Source of the DNA: Schizophyllum amplum
Taxonomy: Eukaryota > Basidiomycota > Agaricomycetes > Agaricales > Schizophyllaceae
Length of the DNA stretch: 64,000 nt
Assembly (NCBI GenBank): GCA_007026445.1
Contig: VDMD01000093.1
Span: 34,162 to 98,161 of the forward strand
Direction of reading: 5' to 3'
The first letter of the stretch is position 1. Each line of letters opens with the position of its first letter. The notes below the pieces were generated by a model. It had not been told where the DNA came from and did not search any database. It saw nothing but the letters and a program-made list of their open reading frames with translations. This document shows positions 47,391 through 59,090 of the stretch, piece after piece. A program made the translations under genes and the position numbers.

Positions 47391-50300
47391 TAGACGAGAA
47401 TGTAAGGTATGTTAGGAGACTAGAAGGCAAGGCAATAGAGTAAGAAGGCAACAACCAGCGGGTCAGTAACGTTAAATGTATAGCGAACAAAGAACAAAGG
47501 GTGTGTTAAGAGAAAGGAATGCGTTGAGGATGGAGAGCGAACGCGTAACGCGCGAAGAACGCACCGAGTGCTAGTATGAGTATAGGAGTATTATGAGCTA
47601 TGGTGAAGGACAAGAGGATAGCGTTGGCGCGCGGAAACCAATTCGTCAAGGGGAAGTCGGTGGACGAGAACTTAGAAGTGCGGCAAGATGGCTCGTAGAC
47701 CAAAACGACGGAAAGTGGCCCGAGAGAACGAGACGTGCGTCGTGCAGGTGAGTTTCGCCGCAGATAGAAGCCGAGTCGCGAAGTGGCTTCGAGGCGGACG
47801 GTGGAAGAAAGCAAGCGCTTTGTTTGATGTTGTTGCTCAGGATGTTCGCGCTCGGCGACTGCCGTCACTGTCTCGGTATCTGCCGGACGTCCGTCTCCAA
47901 TGTTCATCGTGACTCATCGACATCACTGGCTTGTCCGTGTACGCCTAGATGCGTTCCTCATGCGTATGCTGCTGGGATGGCTATGCCCTGCTCAATCGGT
48001 TTCTGGCCACCAATCACTGGTCGACGTGCAGACTTGCTGCATTTTGCTGCAGTGTCACTGTGTAGATGAAGCCCGCTTCCAACCCGCTTCAGGCTTCGAA
48101 GGCCCAACCCGGGGCCTTGGATAAGTGGCCCAGGGCCTTGGAAATGGATGTCGGTCCCCAGGTCCGGGGTTCCTGATATGCACGGCGCACCGCGCTTCTC
48201 GGTAGACTCATTCACACCTCATTCACTGCTCGTCTATACTTACGACTCGTGGGCTGCATGAAGAGCGGTAGTGAACGGAAGAAGCTGTGGATGGACGGGA
48301 TCTGACAGGCTCGGGATTCGTGATGGGCGGCGAATGGGTGTACGTCCTCGGAAAATGGAGGGCGGAGATGGACTAGTCTGGTGCTGGGATAGAAGACGGG
48401 TCCATCGTATGAGGGAAGGGCAGTGCAAGCGGTAGGGATCCTCACTACCAACTGGAACCTCCTCATCCTTGTACGAAAGACACGATACACGAGAGGCAAT
48501 CGGGAGCCTTACCGTAAGCCACGCGGAAGCTGAAGAATGAGCGTCGCGCAAGCATACCGGCAGATGCCGCTCGGAAGTTGGAACCGTCACATGAACAAGA
48601 CGGTCACGGGTCCATTCGACGCGTCACGACCCTTCACCTCTTGACTGCCGCGCTCATCCGCCGTCGCCCTCTCGGACGCAACACTGTACTCACTGGCTCT
48701 CGTCCGCATCTTCTCGCATCAGTCTGCACCCGCTCACTTTCCTCTGCACCTGCTCGCTCTACCTTGGCACGTCTGCTGATTCTTCTCGCGCTATCAGGAT
48801 CCTGGAGACGACAACGGAACTGGGTTCTTCGAGAACACCGCGCATATACCCAGTGTCACTCCATTGGTCAGCCGTGGTGAGGGAGGCCGCTTGACTATGT
48901 GCTCAACTCAACTCAGTTCATCTCGTTTTCCGCGCTCCAGCGGCATGTCCCGCCGAACGTCGCTCACAAGACCCGCGTGAAATCTGGAGCCGCTCACACA
49001 AGCACGTACCCAATATCTTGGCATGCTGGCAACACTATTGTAGGCTCGACCTACATGACGCGGGATCTGACGACTCCTGCGTAACACGAGCTTCACGCAT
49101 GGACGTCGTCGCGCCAGCAATGCTGCGTATTTTCTCGGTATCTTCTCTCGATTGACTGAGAACACAGAGCGTTTACCCCGTCCGTATCTGCTCCATTAGA
49201 AGACTAGCCACACCGCGCAAATGCCACCGCTCCACCATATCCGACCCTCCTGACGCGCATATAACCACTTCCGTAGCGTTTTTTGCGCGCAATTATGCCT
49301 TCCAGCCTGCATATCTGCCTTCCAGCCCGCATATATACCACGGAAAAGCTTCCCTGTGCTCGTCAATCCTTCTCCAAGCTCGTTCGTGTGTACGGTGCGC
49401 ACCACTTCGTCTTTCCGCCGTACCCAGGACACGAAGGATTCGCCGCCACGGTCGAAGCTGCCCTAAAGTTCTAAATGTGATACGACCGACCTTACGACGC
49501 GCCGGTCGTCAGCTTGAGGACGAGACGGAAGGTGGTGCGGACACAATGTCGGAGGCGGCGCAACGAGCGAGCAACCCACGGGGGCAAGCCTGTTCAGGTG
49601 AACGAAAATGTCAATCAGTCTCTCATCGTGACGCATGCGCTGGCTTATCTCGCTTTACATGCTTGCTTCCGCCGGAGGCTGCGCCAGTCGTGGTATACGT
49701 AGCCACAAGTTACGTTCTTGCAAGTCCACCAATTTACCCGTACCTGCGAAGCAAGCAGACCTACCTCTCACCTCTGACCCATATCGACCGGCGACGCACG
49801 CTTGAATTCCGTCGACGTGGCCTACTTACCTTCGCCGATACTCAACAATACCCTCTTTGCGCTTACACTCTTCTTATTCTTCTGCCCACTCATTTACTAT
49901 CTTCCGCCTCCGCGGTCTCCAGGGCACCGACGAGCTCTTTCGCCGACACAGTGTATTTTCCGCGACGCACGGCCGGCCAAGCGGCAAGCCGGAGAGGCGG
50001 TCACGTGAAGAGTTCACATTTCCTGTTCGGTGCCGGTCGAGCAACGCCGAGAGGCGCACCACCTTGTCGTCACCTCAGGTCCGCCACAAGTCTCAAGATG
50101 TATGTTCCCTCTCTCTGACAGATCAAACAACTGACTAGAGCAATTTGGATCTCCCGGGTGACTGCAATTGAACCTGAAAGTTCGGACCCAGGAACGACCC
50201 AAGATCCAAGGCAAGGGTACACGGAGCTGACGATAGAACTGCCGTAACAGGATGGAAGCTAGCGTGCGCCGAATGCGAGGCGCCGCCCGCAGGAGGGCGC

Positions 50301-50722
50301 GCGCGGGAGGTGCCGGTGCTGGTGCGTTTCTGCCAGTCGCGGCGTACGTCCCGGAAAGGAAATGCGAATGAGCGTGAACACGTGCAGCGGCGCTTGGCAC
50401 GATCCGAGCGAGCGGGGCGCACGTGGGGGGATCGCAAGCTGCGCGCTCGCTCGCCGTTGACCTCGACAGCGATGGCGGACGCGGGCGCAGGAACGCTGAC
50501 GACGACAGCGACAGCGGCGACGATGGCGGGCAGCGACCGTGATAGACTGTAAGTGGCAGACAAGGCGATGGCGGGCGCGGCAGGCCCCGGTGGGCGACCC
50601 AAGGCCTCGGGCGCGGTGACCCAAGGGTACGCGACCATCACGGTTGGCCGGTGCCGCGCGCCGCCCGCCCGCGGCCGTGCTTTCCTCCCGCTCTCGTTGG
50701 CTCCCCCGCTGACCAGCCGCGC
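47391..50722. other. 3.3 kb intergenic region upstream of METTL16-like and velvet genes
   Basis: Divergent promoter region with no recognised gene. It includes a repeated cttccagcc(c/t)gcatat motif at 49302-49338 and GC-rich sequence from about 50250 up to the velvet gene, where an upstream exon or a longer 5' UTR could lie. Confidence 0.45.
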
Positions 50723-53700
50723 ATGTACTCGAACCTCCCCCACCGCCCCGCCACCCATGCCGCCGCTGCCCCGCCCGACAGAGAGTACAGTCTCGTGATG
50801 CGCCAGGAGCCAAAGCAGGCGCGCATGTGCGGCGTCGGGGGAAAGGGTGCGTGCATATCTGCGGAACTCTGGCTTCGCGACTGACCGTGCCCAGCTGACC
50901 GCAGGCCGATCGATCCACCGCCCATCGTGCAGCTAAGGGTTATCGACCCCGGCCGCAAAAACCGCGCAGCGGACCCCGGGCCCAGCGCCCCCAGCACAGA
51001 CCCGGACGACGACGCATACGCGCAGTCATTCCTCCAGAACCCCTACTACTTCATGTTCGCCAGTCTTGCCAAGCCGGACGACGACACGGAGCTGCATTGG
51101 CTGAAGGTGTGTGCCTCTTCACCCTCCCTCGTACATCACTCATACTCAACCAGGATGGTCGCACGCGCTGCACCACCGGATCCGTCGTCTCCTCTCTTTA
51201 TCATCTCAAAGACCCCATGAACGAAAACGAAGACGCCGGCTTTTTTGTTTTCCCCGATCTCAGCGTCCGCACCGAGGGCAGCTACCGCCTCAAGCTCAGC
51301 CTCTATGAAGTTGTCGGGTGCGTCCTCACCACCATTCGCAGCTTCATGCGACTTACTCTTCCCAGGAACAATGTTCGGCATTGCAAGTCCATCTACAGCA
51401 CTCCTTTCTACGTGTACACCGCAAAGAAATTCCCAGGCATGGAGGGTGCGTCGCGCATATCGCAGCGTCAACTCGCGCTGACCTCTCACAGAGTCCACAC
51501 CCCTGTCCTGCTCCCTTGCAGACCAAGGCATCAAGATCCGCATTCGCAAGGACATCCGCGTCCGCAAGCGCGCCCCTACAACCACACTCGACGTTCCTCC
51601 GCCCACTCGCGCCTACGTGCCTGCCGTGGATGATGACGACGACGAGGGCCCGAAGCGCAAGCGTTCCCGCACGGATGGCTGGGCGGACGGCCTCGTCCCG
51701 CCTGCGTCCTTGCCAGTCCCCGCCATACCCGCGATGCCCTCATTTCCCGCGATGCCCTCGTCTCTCCCAGTACCCACGGTATCGGACGCTATCGACCCAG
51801 CGCTGACGAATGGCGGCGGAGGAGGCGGCTCGATGAGCAGCGCGGTGGGGCCCATTATTCCGCCGCCGCCCGGCGCGACGCAGACTGACGCGCCGGGCTC
51901 GCCTCTGCGCTCGCCATCGCCACCTCAGCAAGCGGGTCCCCCTCACCAGGCGGGTCCTCCGCAGCATAGCGGTCCCTCAGGGCATGCAGGACCACCTCAA
52001 CACCATACAGGACCGCCACCTTATGCAGGACCTCAACATCATGCAGGACCTCCTCAGCACCACCCGGGACCGCCGCCGCCGCCGCCTCCCGGACACGCGG
52101 GGCATTACGCCGCTCCTGGGCACTACCCGCCTTATCCTCCCCCGTATGCTGCGCAGTACGAGTATGGATACCATCCTCGGCATGAAGGGTATGGGTTTTA
52201 CGAAGAAGGAGCGGGTGCGGCAGGCGCGTCGGGCTCTGCTCCGCCTCCTGCGTCCGCCGGGCCGTCCTCGTCTACAATGGGACCGTCGTCATCTGCAGTT
52301 GGGGCTGCGCCAGCTGCTCCTGGATCTGGCGCGTCCGTGCCAAGTTCACCTCCGACGGGCATGGTCGGTCCACCATCGTCAGGTATGACTGGCCCTCCAC
52401 CAACGGGCACTACTGGCCCACCGCCGCCGCGCCCAGGAAGCCCGCCCCGACCCTATGGCTACCCGCCCCCGCCACCGAGATACGGCGGATACTACGGCTA
52501 CTCCGATGGTTGGGCGTACGGTGCGCCGCCGCCGGCACAGGCTTCACCTGGGGCGGGACCGCCTCCGCATCTATCGCCGCCTGCCGGGTCTGCAGCGCCA
52601 CAGCCGACGACTGCCGCCCATCCCGCTAGTAATGGCGCGCATCCAGGAAGCAGCCCACCGAGCGCCATGGCTCATTCCTCCAGCGCGATCGCTCAGCCGT
52701 CGCCGACGAGCACGCACATGTCGCCCGTGTCTGCCCATCCGGCTCCCGCGTCGCATCCAGCCCCGCAGCCGTCGCCCAGCACGCCGGGGTATCCACCGCC
52801 GTACCCTCAGTATGGCTATCCGCCATATAGCGGTCCGTACGGCGCGCCGCCGGCTGGAAGTGCGCCATACTACCCTCCAGGCCCGCCCGGCAGCGGCTCG
52901 TATCCCGGCCCTCCGCCAGCGAGCGCCTCGTACCCTCCTGGCCCTCCGGCCGGTGCGGCGTATCCGACACCTTACCCTGGCGGCGGCTACGCGTACGGAG
53001 GTGGTTCGCCGTACCCGCCGAGCACTGGTTATGGGTATGCGGGTGGTGCACCGTATCCTCCTGGCCCTAGCCCGCCTTACCCGACTGGCGCGCCGTATGC
53101 GTCAGGGCCATATGCGAGCGGTGCAGGGTACCCGCCTGGTCCCAGCGGTGCCCCTTACACGAATGGCGCGCCGTACGCCGGCCCTGCGCCTTACCCGGCA
53201 GGTGGGTACCCCTCGTACGGCGGCGGCGCGCCGGGGTATGGGAGCGGGTATGCATACCCGCCGGGTCCTGGCTATCCGGGTGGGCACTACGCGCCGTGGA
53301 CGGAGCATGGTGACGGCGGAAGGGCGGGAGGCGAGACGGCGCGGCCTGGTGGTGCGGGTCCTGAGGGCGCGTCGCGGTCTACTGAGGGCTCGTCGCGGCC
53401 TGCCGATGTCGCGCGGGACGGCGGACGGTTGAACGGTGGGGGCGACGAGGGGGTGCGGCTGGCGCCGATTCGGCGGGAGTCGCTGGAGTACGCCGCGTAC
53501 CCGTCCGTGCCGATTCGGAGGGAGAGGGAGTCGCGAGATTATGCGCGAGGTAGCGTGGAGTATGCGGCCAGAGACGGCCCCAGCGGCGGCGACTTTGCGC
53601 CCAGGGGGAATGGCGAGGCATCTTCGCGGGCGAGCGGCGACTACGGCAGGGAGTATGCGTCTCGGAGGCACGGAGAGTACACGCGAGACTACGCGCCGCG

Positions 53701-54019
53701 CGCGGCGGGGGCGGATCATAGGAGTGGCGACTATGTGCCAGCGAGGGGTGGCGGAGAGTACGGCGCGAGGGACTATTCGTCGAGGCCGAGTGGGGAGTTC
53801 GCATCCGCGAGGACTAGTGGGGAGTTCGCATCCGCGAGGGCTGGTGGCGAGTTCGCGTCCACGAGGGCTGGTGGCGAGTTTGCTTCCAGGAGCGGTGGAG
53901 AGTATGCCTCGCGGTCGGCAGGCTATGCACCGCGCGGCGAGGACAGGGAGAGGGAGAGGGAGGATCGGGGGAAGAAGAGCAACAACCCGCTCAGTATTGG
54001 GAACATCATCTCGGAGTGA
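50723..54019 (+). CDS. Velvet-domain regulator (VosA/VelB/VelC group) with long Pro/Gly/Tyr-rich tail
   Basis: Five exons: 50723-50846, 50895-51106, 51154-51317, 51366-51445, 51492-54019; 1035 aa. The velvet domain spans about residues 20-215: YSLVMRQEPKQARMCGVGGK, DRRPIDPPPIVQLRVIDP, FLQNPYYFMFASL, TGSVVSSLYHLKD, GFFVFPDLSVRTEGSYRLKL, IYSTPFYVYTAKKFPGM, and GIKIRIRKDIRVRKRA at its end. A KRKRSR basic motif follows. The remaining ~800 residues, all in the last exon, are low-complexity: Pro/Gly/Tyr/Ala-rich first, then Arg/Gly/Ser-rich, ending with short GEFASxRxxG repeats. Velvet proteins are nuclear DNA-binding regulators of development, spore maturation and secondary metabolism. The DRRPIDPPPIVQL motif is shared by VosA, VelB and VelC, so the subtype is open. 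The first in-frame ATG is at 50723; an upstream exon is possible. Confidence 0.88.
53790..53950 (+). repeat. Tandem ~30 bp coding repeat in the velvet tail
   Basis: Units of about 30 bp encode GEFASARTSG, GEFASARAGG, GEFASTRAGG and GEFASRSGGE/YAS-type variants, one after another near the C-terminus of the velvet protein. Copy number could differ between strains. Confidence 0.8.
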
Positions 54020-54751
54020 TGACGACGAACTCTTGGGTGAGTGAGAGGGTAGGCGCTGATATAGACGCCCGCAAGGAAACCGCGAGCAATGGAGAACGCG
54101 AGCAAGGGAAAATGCGGGGAGGAGGCAATGAGCCTCCGAAGGAAGTTCAAAAATCAATGTGCTATATTATATTCATTCGTCGTTCTTTTTGGTGCTAACT
54201 CGTCTTTCTGGTGCTCCCCATCTGTCGGCTGCTCATCTTTACTTGTTATTCTGCTTGCTAGCTAGCTGCTTTGTTCATGTGTGCATAGTTTACTTTGTGT
54301 GTTTGTTGTTTGCATATTCGTTCATTTATTGATGCTCACGGTCGTTGGTGGTCAAATGTTCTAGCTGCGACGTTGAATAGGACCAACGCAAGAACCTGGC
54401 GAGAACCTTGGTGACTGAGGTGAACAAAGGACGCCTGCCTGCCACATGGACCATAAAACGTGATCACCCGGTCCGGTTCGGTTCCAGCCTCCCGTCGCTT
54501 CGATGCGCCTTGGCTCCCACCCAACACCTACTATGCCTGCACATCCGCGTGCATATATATCGTCGCGCCGATTTCTTCAGGCTTGAGCGCTTGAGTGTCG
54601 ACGCCAACTTACAAGCGCCCAAGCAATGCCGCGCCGCACGGCCCGCCTTTCGGCCGACGGAACACATGAATAGTGATCGACAGTCGATCCCCCAAGACTT
54701 TCGACATTGGCTTGAGGACGCGATGGGCGCGATCGGCCTCTTCCCGCCAAC
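54020..54751. other. Spacer between velvet and BioF-like genes
   Basis: T-rich sequence after the velvet stop (54160-54350) is likely its 3' UTR. A catatatatc TATA-like site is at about 54552-54560, ~195 bp before the next ATG. No gene seen. Confidence 0.5.
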
Positions 54752-56300
54752 ATGCGCGACACCGCGCTCATATCCAAGCTGACCGCAACGCTGCAGTCCC
54801 GCGAGCGTCGGTCTTTACTCCGCCATCTCCCTCAGGCGTCCTCGCCCAGCTCCACGGATATAATCGACTTCAACTCGAACGACTACCTCTCACTGCGGCG
54901 TTCTCCGTCTCTTCGCAAGGCGTTCCTCGACAAGCTTTCTGCTTCTCCCGATGTGTTAGGCGCTGGAGGATCTCGCTTGCTCGTCAACGGTACGGCGCAC
55001 TCGACGCTGGAGGAGAGGGCGGCACGGCTGTGGCGCGGAGACCAAGCGCCGAGCGCGGGGGTGGCGTTGTTCTTCAACTCGGGCTTCGATGCGAACGCCG
55101 GGTTCTTTGCCTGCGTGCCGCAGCCCGGGGATGTGCTGGTGTACGATGCGCACATCCATGCGAGCGTGCACGATGGCGCGCGCGTAGCGCGGGTCGCTGC
55201 CCGGTACGCATTCGCGCATAATGATGTGAAGGCGCTTAGGGACGTACTGAGGCAGGCGAAGGCAACATGTCCTGCACTTTCGTCTCGCCCGACCGCAAGC
55301 CTCTTTCTCGCCGTCGAGAGCGTCTATAGCATGGATGGCACGCTAGCGCCTCTCAGGGACATGGCGGACGTCATCGAGGGTGAATTTCCCAGCGGAAACG
55401 CGCATCTCATAGTTGATGAGGCGCATGCGACTGGCATTTACGGCCCTCGCGGTCTTGGGCGCGTTGCGGAGCTTGGACTGGAGGGTCGCGTACTAGCCAG
55501 GTTGCATACGTTTGGGAAGGCTTTGGCAGGGAGTGGAGGTTGGTCATTATTTTTACTCCTCTGTTCCTACGGTGCTTAAATGTATGCAGCCATTCTTCTC
55601 GTTCCTCCTCTCCTCAAATCGTACCTTCTCAACTACGCGCGGCCGCTCATATATACAACGGCTCCTGCGTACGCGGCAGTAGTCGCAGCGGATTGCGCGC
55701 TTGATTTATTAGAGGATGGAACGGCGGAGAAGGTGAGCGCTCGAATTTTGTCCGCTTGCCTAAACGTCTGCCTTTCTCCTCTATATTTCCCTTCACATCT
55801 ACCGTTCCTCCATAGCGGATTTTTACCATTTTACTGACGCTCACTATCAGCTAGCGGGGGACCTTCGTTCCGCTTGTGCCTACCTCGTCTCATGTTTGAG
55901 GAAGGAACTGCAGGATGTCCCGAAGGACGTCGTGCGCTTGCCAGAACATCTTGTACAGCCGGAAGACGCCACTTCCTCGCAACCTGATGAGGATCCGTCC
56001 GCCTTTGCGCCCATCATCCCGCTCCTGACACCATATCCTCGTTCTCTGGCAGGGCATTTGGCATCGTCTGACCATGAGGGCTGGGGCTCAGTGGATACGC
56101 GCCCAATCTCTGCGCGCCCCATCGTGCCACCGACCGCCACGTCGCGCGTGCGCGTTTGCGTACAGGCGGGACATACGCGGCGGGAGCTTGATGCACTGGT
56201 GGATGGGGTGGCTCATTGGGCGAGGAATGGAGGGTGGAAGGAGAGGCAGGAGAAAGCGGGGGGAAATGCAGTGGCTAAAAGACCGCAAAGCAAGCTGTGA
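54752..56300 (+). CDS. 8-amino-7-oxononanoate synthase (KAPA synthase, biotin pathway), peroxisomal
   Basis: Three exons: 54752-55538, 55590-55732, 55851-56300; 459 aa. It is a PLP-dependent alpha-oxoamine synthase that condenses pimeloyl thioester with alanine. Family landmarks: DFNSNDYLSLRR, GAGGSRLLVNGT, FFNSGFDANAGF, YDAHIHASVHDG, LFLAVESVYSMDG, the PLP-contacting IVDEAHATGIYGPRGLG, and HTFGKALAGSG with the Schiff-base Lys (~255). The protein ends in SKL, a canonical PTS1 peroxisomal signal, consistent with published reports that fungal BioF works in peroxisomes on pimeloyl-CoA made by beta-oxidation. An insert (~residues 335-395, QPEDATSSQPDEDPSAFAP...) is fungal-specific. The donor of intron 1 is GTTGGT, slightly off consensus, but the frame continues correctly. 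Bacterial-type bioF homology; I give no gene symbol because fungal naming varies. Confidence 0.9.
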
Positions 56301-56977
56301 TGCGAGTACCATAGCTGTCGTAATATAATCTCCATGCCTAAAATCACCATAAGACGGTATATATCAATGAATAACTTACGGAAAGGCTGCAAATGTCTTG
56401 AACTAATTACACGTGATCTTGAACGGGTCGTCACGATGACAGTTTCAGCTTGCCATATTGGGCCTGGCCTGTGTTCTTCCCGTCCTCTCACTGCGCAAAT
56501 GTTTGGCCCAATACGATGATCGTTTCCTTCGAATTGCTGCGTCTATGATTGCTTTCCGAATCTGCCTTTGTGCATCAGCCATCATGGCAGGCGAGGTCAA
56601 CGACGAGCCCACAAAGAACTGCCTCGGACTCGGAGCTCATTGACATAAGTAGTAGACTCACGGTCTTCTCGATGCTAAATCCTATCTCCATGCTAAGTCC
56701 AACACAATAGAGTCTGGTCTTCGCGATGCTGACTGCCAGTGGATCGTCGCTGGGTACTGGTTGGTCAAGACTGACCTATCGTTAGTAACAGGAAGATAAT
56801 GCGGTGAGTAATCCTCTGTCACCGCTACGTAGTTCGCACCTGGGACTTCGCCGACTCAAAAAGAAACACCTATAAGTCCGAGGGATCATCCATCACTTCA
56901 ACATAGCTCACAGTCTATACCGCTAGTATCGCGAGAAAATCCGACGCACGTCCGCCCTACCTCACCTTACAGTACTC
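56301..56977. other. Spacer upstream of the NTF2-like gene
   Basis: No gene seen. A TATA-like cctataagtc lies at 56870-56876, about 105 bp before the ATG at 56978. Confidence 0.5.
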
Positions 56978-57723
56978 ATGGCCCCCTTTGCCCTCACCGA
57001 AGCCTACGTCCGCTCACTTCTCGAGCCTGGTGTCTCGGAACCGGGTGCGCTGGCCACACCTTTCGTACCCGGTGGTCCCTTTCTCGCTGCCCTTGATCCC
57101 GCGCTCCGCTGGGTCATCGCCGATGCGGATGGCGAAGGTATTCCGGGTGTGAAGGCGGAGGGTGTCTTCGTGAGTTGGGTTTTCTTCTTTCGTCTCAAGC
57201 CCAATATTGCGCTGACTTGCTCCCAGAACCTTGCTGAATGGGCAATCAAAGTTCGCGACCCGCTTGTCGCGCGGCTGGCGGGACCTATCGGGCTGCACAC
57301 CGTTGCTGTTCATGTAAGTCGAGGTTGTTGGACACCTTCAACGATGTTTTTTGCCTTCACTTGGCATACATATCACTGTCTCGTCGTTTGCTGACCCTTT
57401 CCTCAGATCGCAGGCAATGTCGCTATAGCTGAGACTGCGGGAGTAGCTACTCAGAAGAATGGGAAACCGTACAACAACAAGTACGTGTCCTTCCTGTGAT
57501 GCCGCGAACTTTCGTGAGCGTCAAACTGCCCGTCGCTCCCGCCTTCAATTACATTGGGGCTCCCCCCGGGGGGGATGATTTCCATGCATATTCTTCCTGT
57601 TCAAAATCTGACGCTCGACCTAGGTACTGTTGGGTACTCTTCTTTTCGCCCGAAGGGATCATCACCGAAATCCACGAGTATCTGAACACGGCGCTGCTCG
57701 AGCGCGTGTACGCCGAGAACTAG
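56978..57723 (+). CDS. NTF2/SnoaL-like small protein
   Basis: Four exons: 56978-57169, 57227-57313, 57407-57480, 57624-57723; 150 aa. The protein matches the fungal SnoaL-like/NTF2-fold family of cone-shaped alpha+beta proteins: MAPFALTEAYVRSLLEPGV at the start, DPALRWVIADADGEGIPGV, a middle helix (NLAEWAIKVRDPLVARLAGP), paired strands (HTVAVHIAGNVAIAETAG, TQKNGKPYNNKYCWVLFFSP) and EGIITEIHEYLNTALLERVY at the end. The fold often hosts isomerases, cyclases or dehydratases, but no catalytic His-Asp pair can be assigned here. A paralogue with broken frame lies 3.3 kb downstream at 61003. Confidence 0.8.
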
Positions 57724-59090
57724 ACGCCTCCTATTACAGCGATCTGCGACTCTCAGCTGTTGCTATGCACGTTTCCCGGTCATTCCTTAGCAAGTGGGGA
57801 AAACGCACAACTGAACTTCACTTGAATAAGCTTATCCGAGTTGTCAAGCACGGGTCGCCGCGAGATATGTCGTCGAACACAGCTGCATAGAACGCGATTC
57901 TCCCAGGCTTGCGCCATTGTTGCCCTCCTACTGCTTTGCTTTGCTTGAGGCCATGTCTGACAACCCCTCTCTCACCATTCTCAGGGCTGAGGAGGGAACC
58001 ATCGATGCTCGCTGACTTATCAACTTGATCAACGGTGAGGCTGGTCCTCTGACCGAAGTCTCTGTGCGCCTCCCACGACGATCATCGGGCTACGCTGCAG
58101 CGATGACGGCAATACTCAAGCAATAGGAGCCACCGAATCCACCCTGCACGTGCCCTACGGGGTTAGATGTCAAAGCGCTTCCGAAGCCTGCCGGCGGGTG
58201 CCGTTGAGGCCGTTAATTCAACTGGCTGTCCGAGGGCCTTTATTTTCAGTGTTTGGCTTTGTGTGCTCGCCGATTTAGCGGTGGGCAAGTTCGACTGTTC
58301 AAGTGCACCCGTCGCCCGATAAGTAGCCTGCTGCAAGTTTTTTGTGGTCTTTATCAAAGATTTTCATTGTCTGGTGACTACTTACTGACTACATGGTACT
58401 ACAATTATCTGCTGATATACATACATCATATGTAAGGTAAAAATGAAGGGGCCGACGGCCAAAGCTGTAGAGTTGTTATAGTGATGTTCACGACGCCGTC
58501 AGCAACGACGTCGCAGACGGGGGATGCGGGGGAGGGGCGCGAGGGCCCGGCGCGGGGGTTCTTCGGTCGGTGCTGACGGCGTCGAAGACGAGGGATGCGG
58601 GGGGAGGGCGCGAGGCCCCGCGGGGGTTCTTCGGTCGGCGTTTGCCGGCTGCGCGACCGTGGCGCGACCTCGTCGTCGTCGTTGTCGTCGATGCCGTTCT
58701 CGACGAGGCGTCGAGCTGAGCGCGTATCAGACAGCGCCTACGTTTATCACGAATGCCGCGCACCTGATAATCACGCGTGCAGCAGCGCTGCACGTCGCCC
58801 CCCTCCCCCGCGCCCTTCTGGACAGCAACTCACGGGCAGGGTTCTGGTGCATAACGGCATTTTGCGAAGTTTGGCGGCGCCCGACAGAGCTAGTCCGGGG
58901 GTCCGGCATGGTGGGACCAACAATACCTGTCGCCTCGAATGCCTCCGAACGGTTTGACCACCAACTCCTGGCCAACTCCCGAGGACCCCGCCGCACTGAC
59001 GTCGTGTGACTATTAAGCGCGAGTATAAGTACGTACCGATACTACAGAGCGTCCACCTCTTGCCAGCTGATCTACACCCTCTCTACCATC
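57724..59090. other. Spacer with a GC-rich tandem duplication
   Basis: No gene recognised. The duplication at 58494-58645 is listed separately. A TATA-like gagtataagt is at 59021-59030, about 65 bp upstream of the oxygenase ATG. Confidence 0.5.
58494..58645. repeat. Two tandem copies of an ~80 bp GC-rich unit
   Basis: Both copies contain gggatgcggggg...gggcgcgag, then cgcgggggttcttcggtcgg; copy 1 at ~58500-58580 and copy 2 at ~58581-58645. Copy 2 is a little shorter. Confidence 0.8.

Noticed and set aside
52455..54157. Long alternative frames (325 and 351 codons) over the velvet tail
   Set aside because: They overlap the low-complexity tail of the velvet protein in other frames and only reflect its GC-rich repeats.
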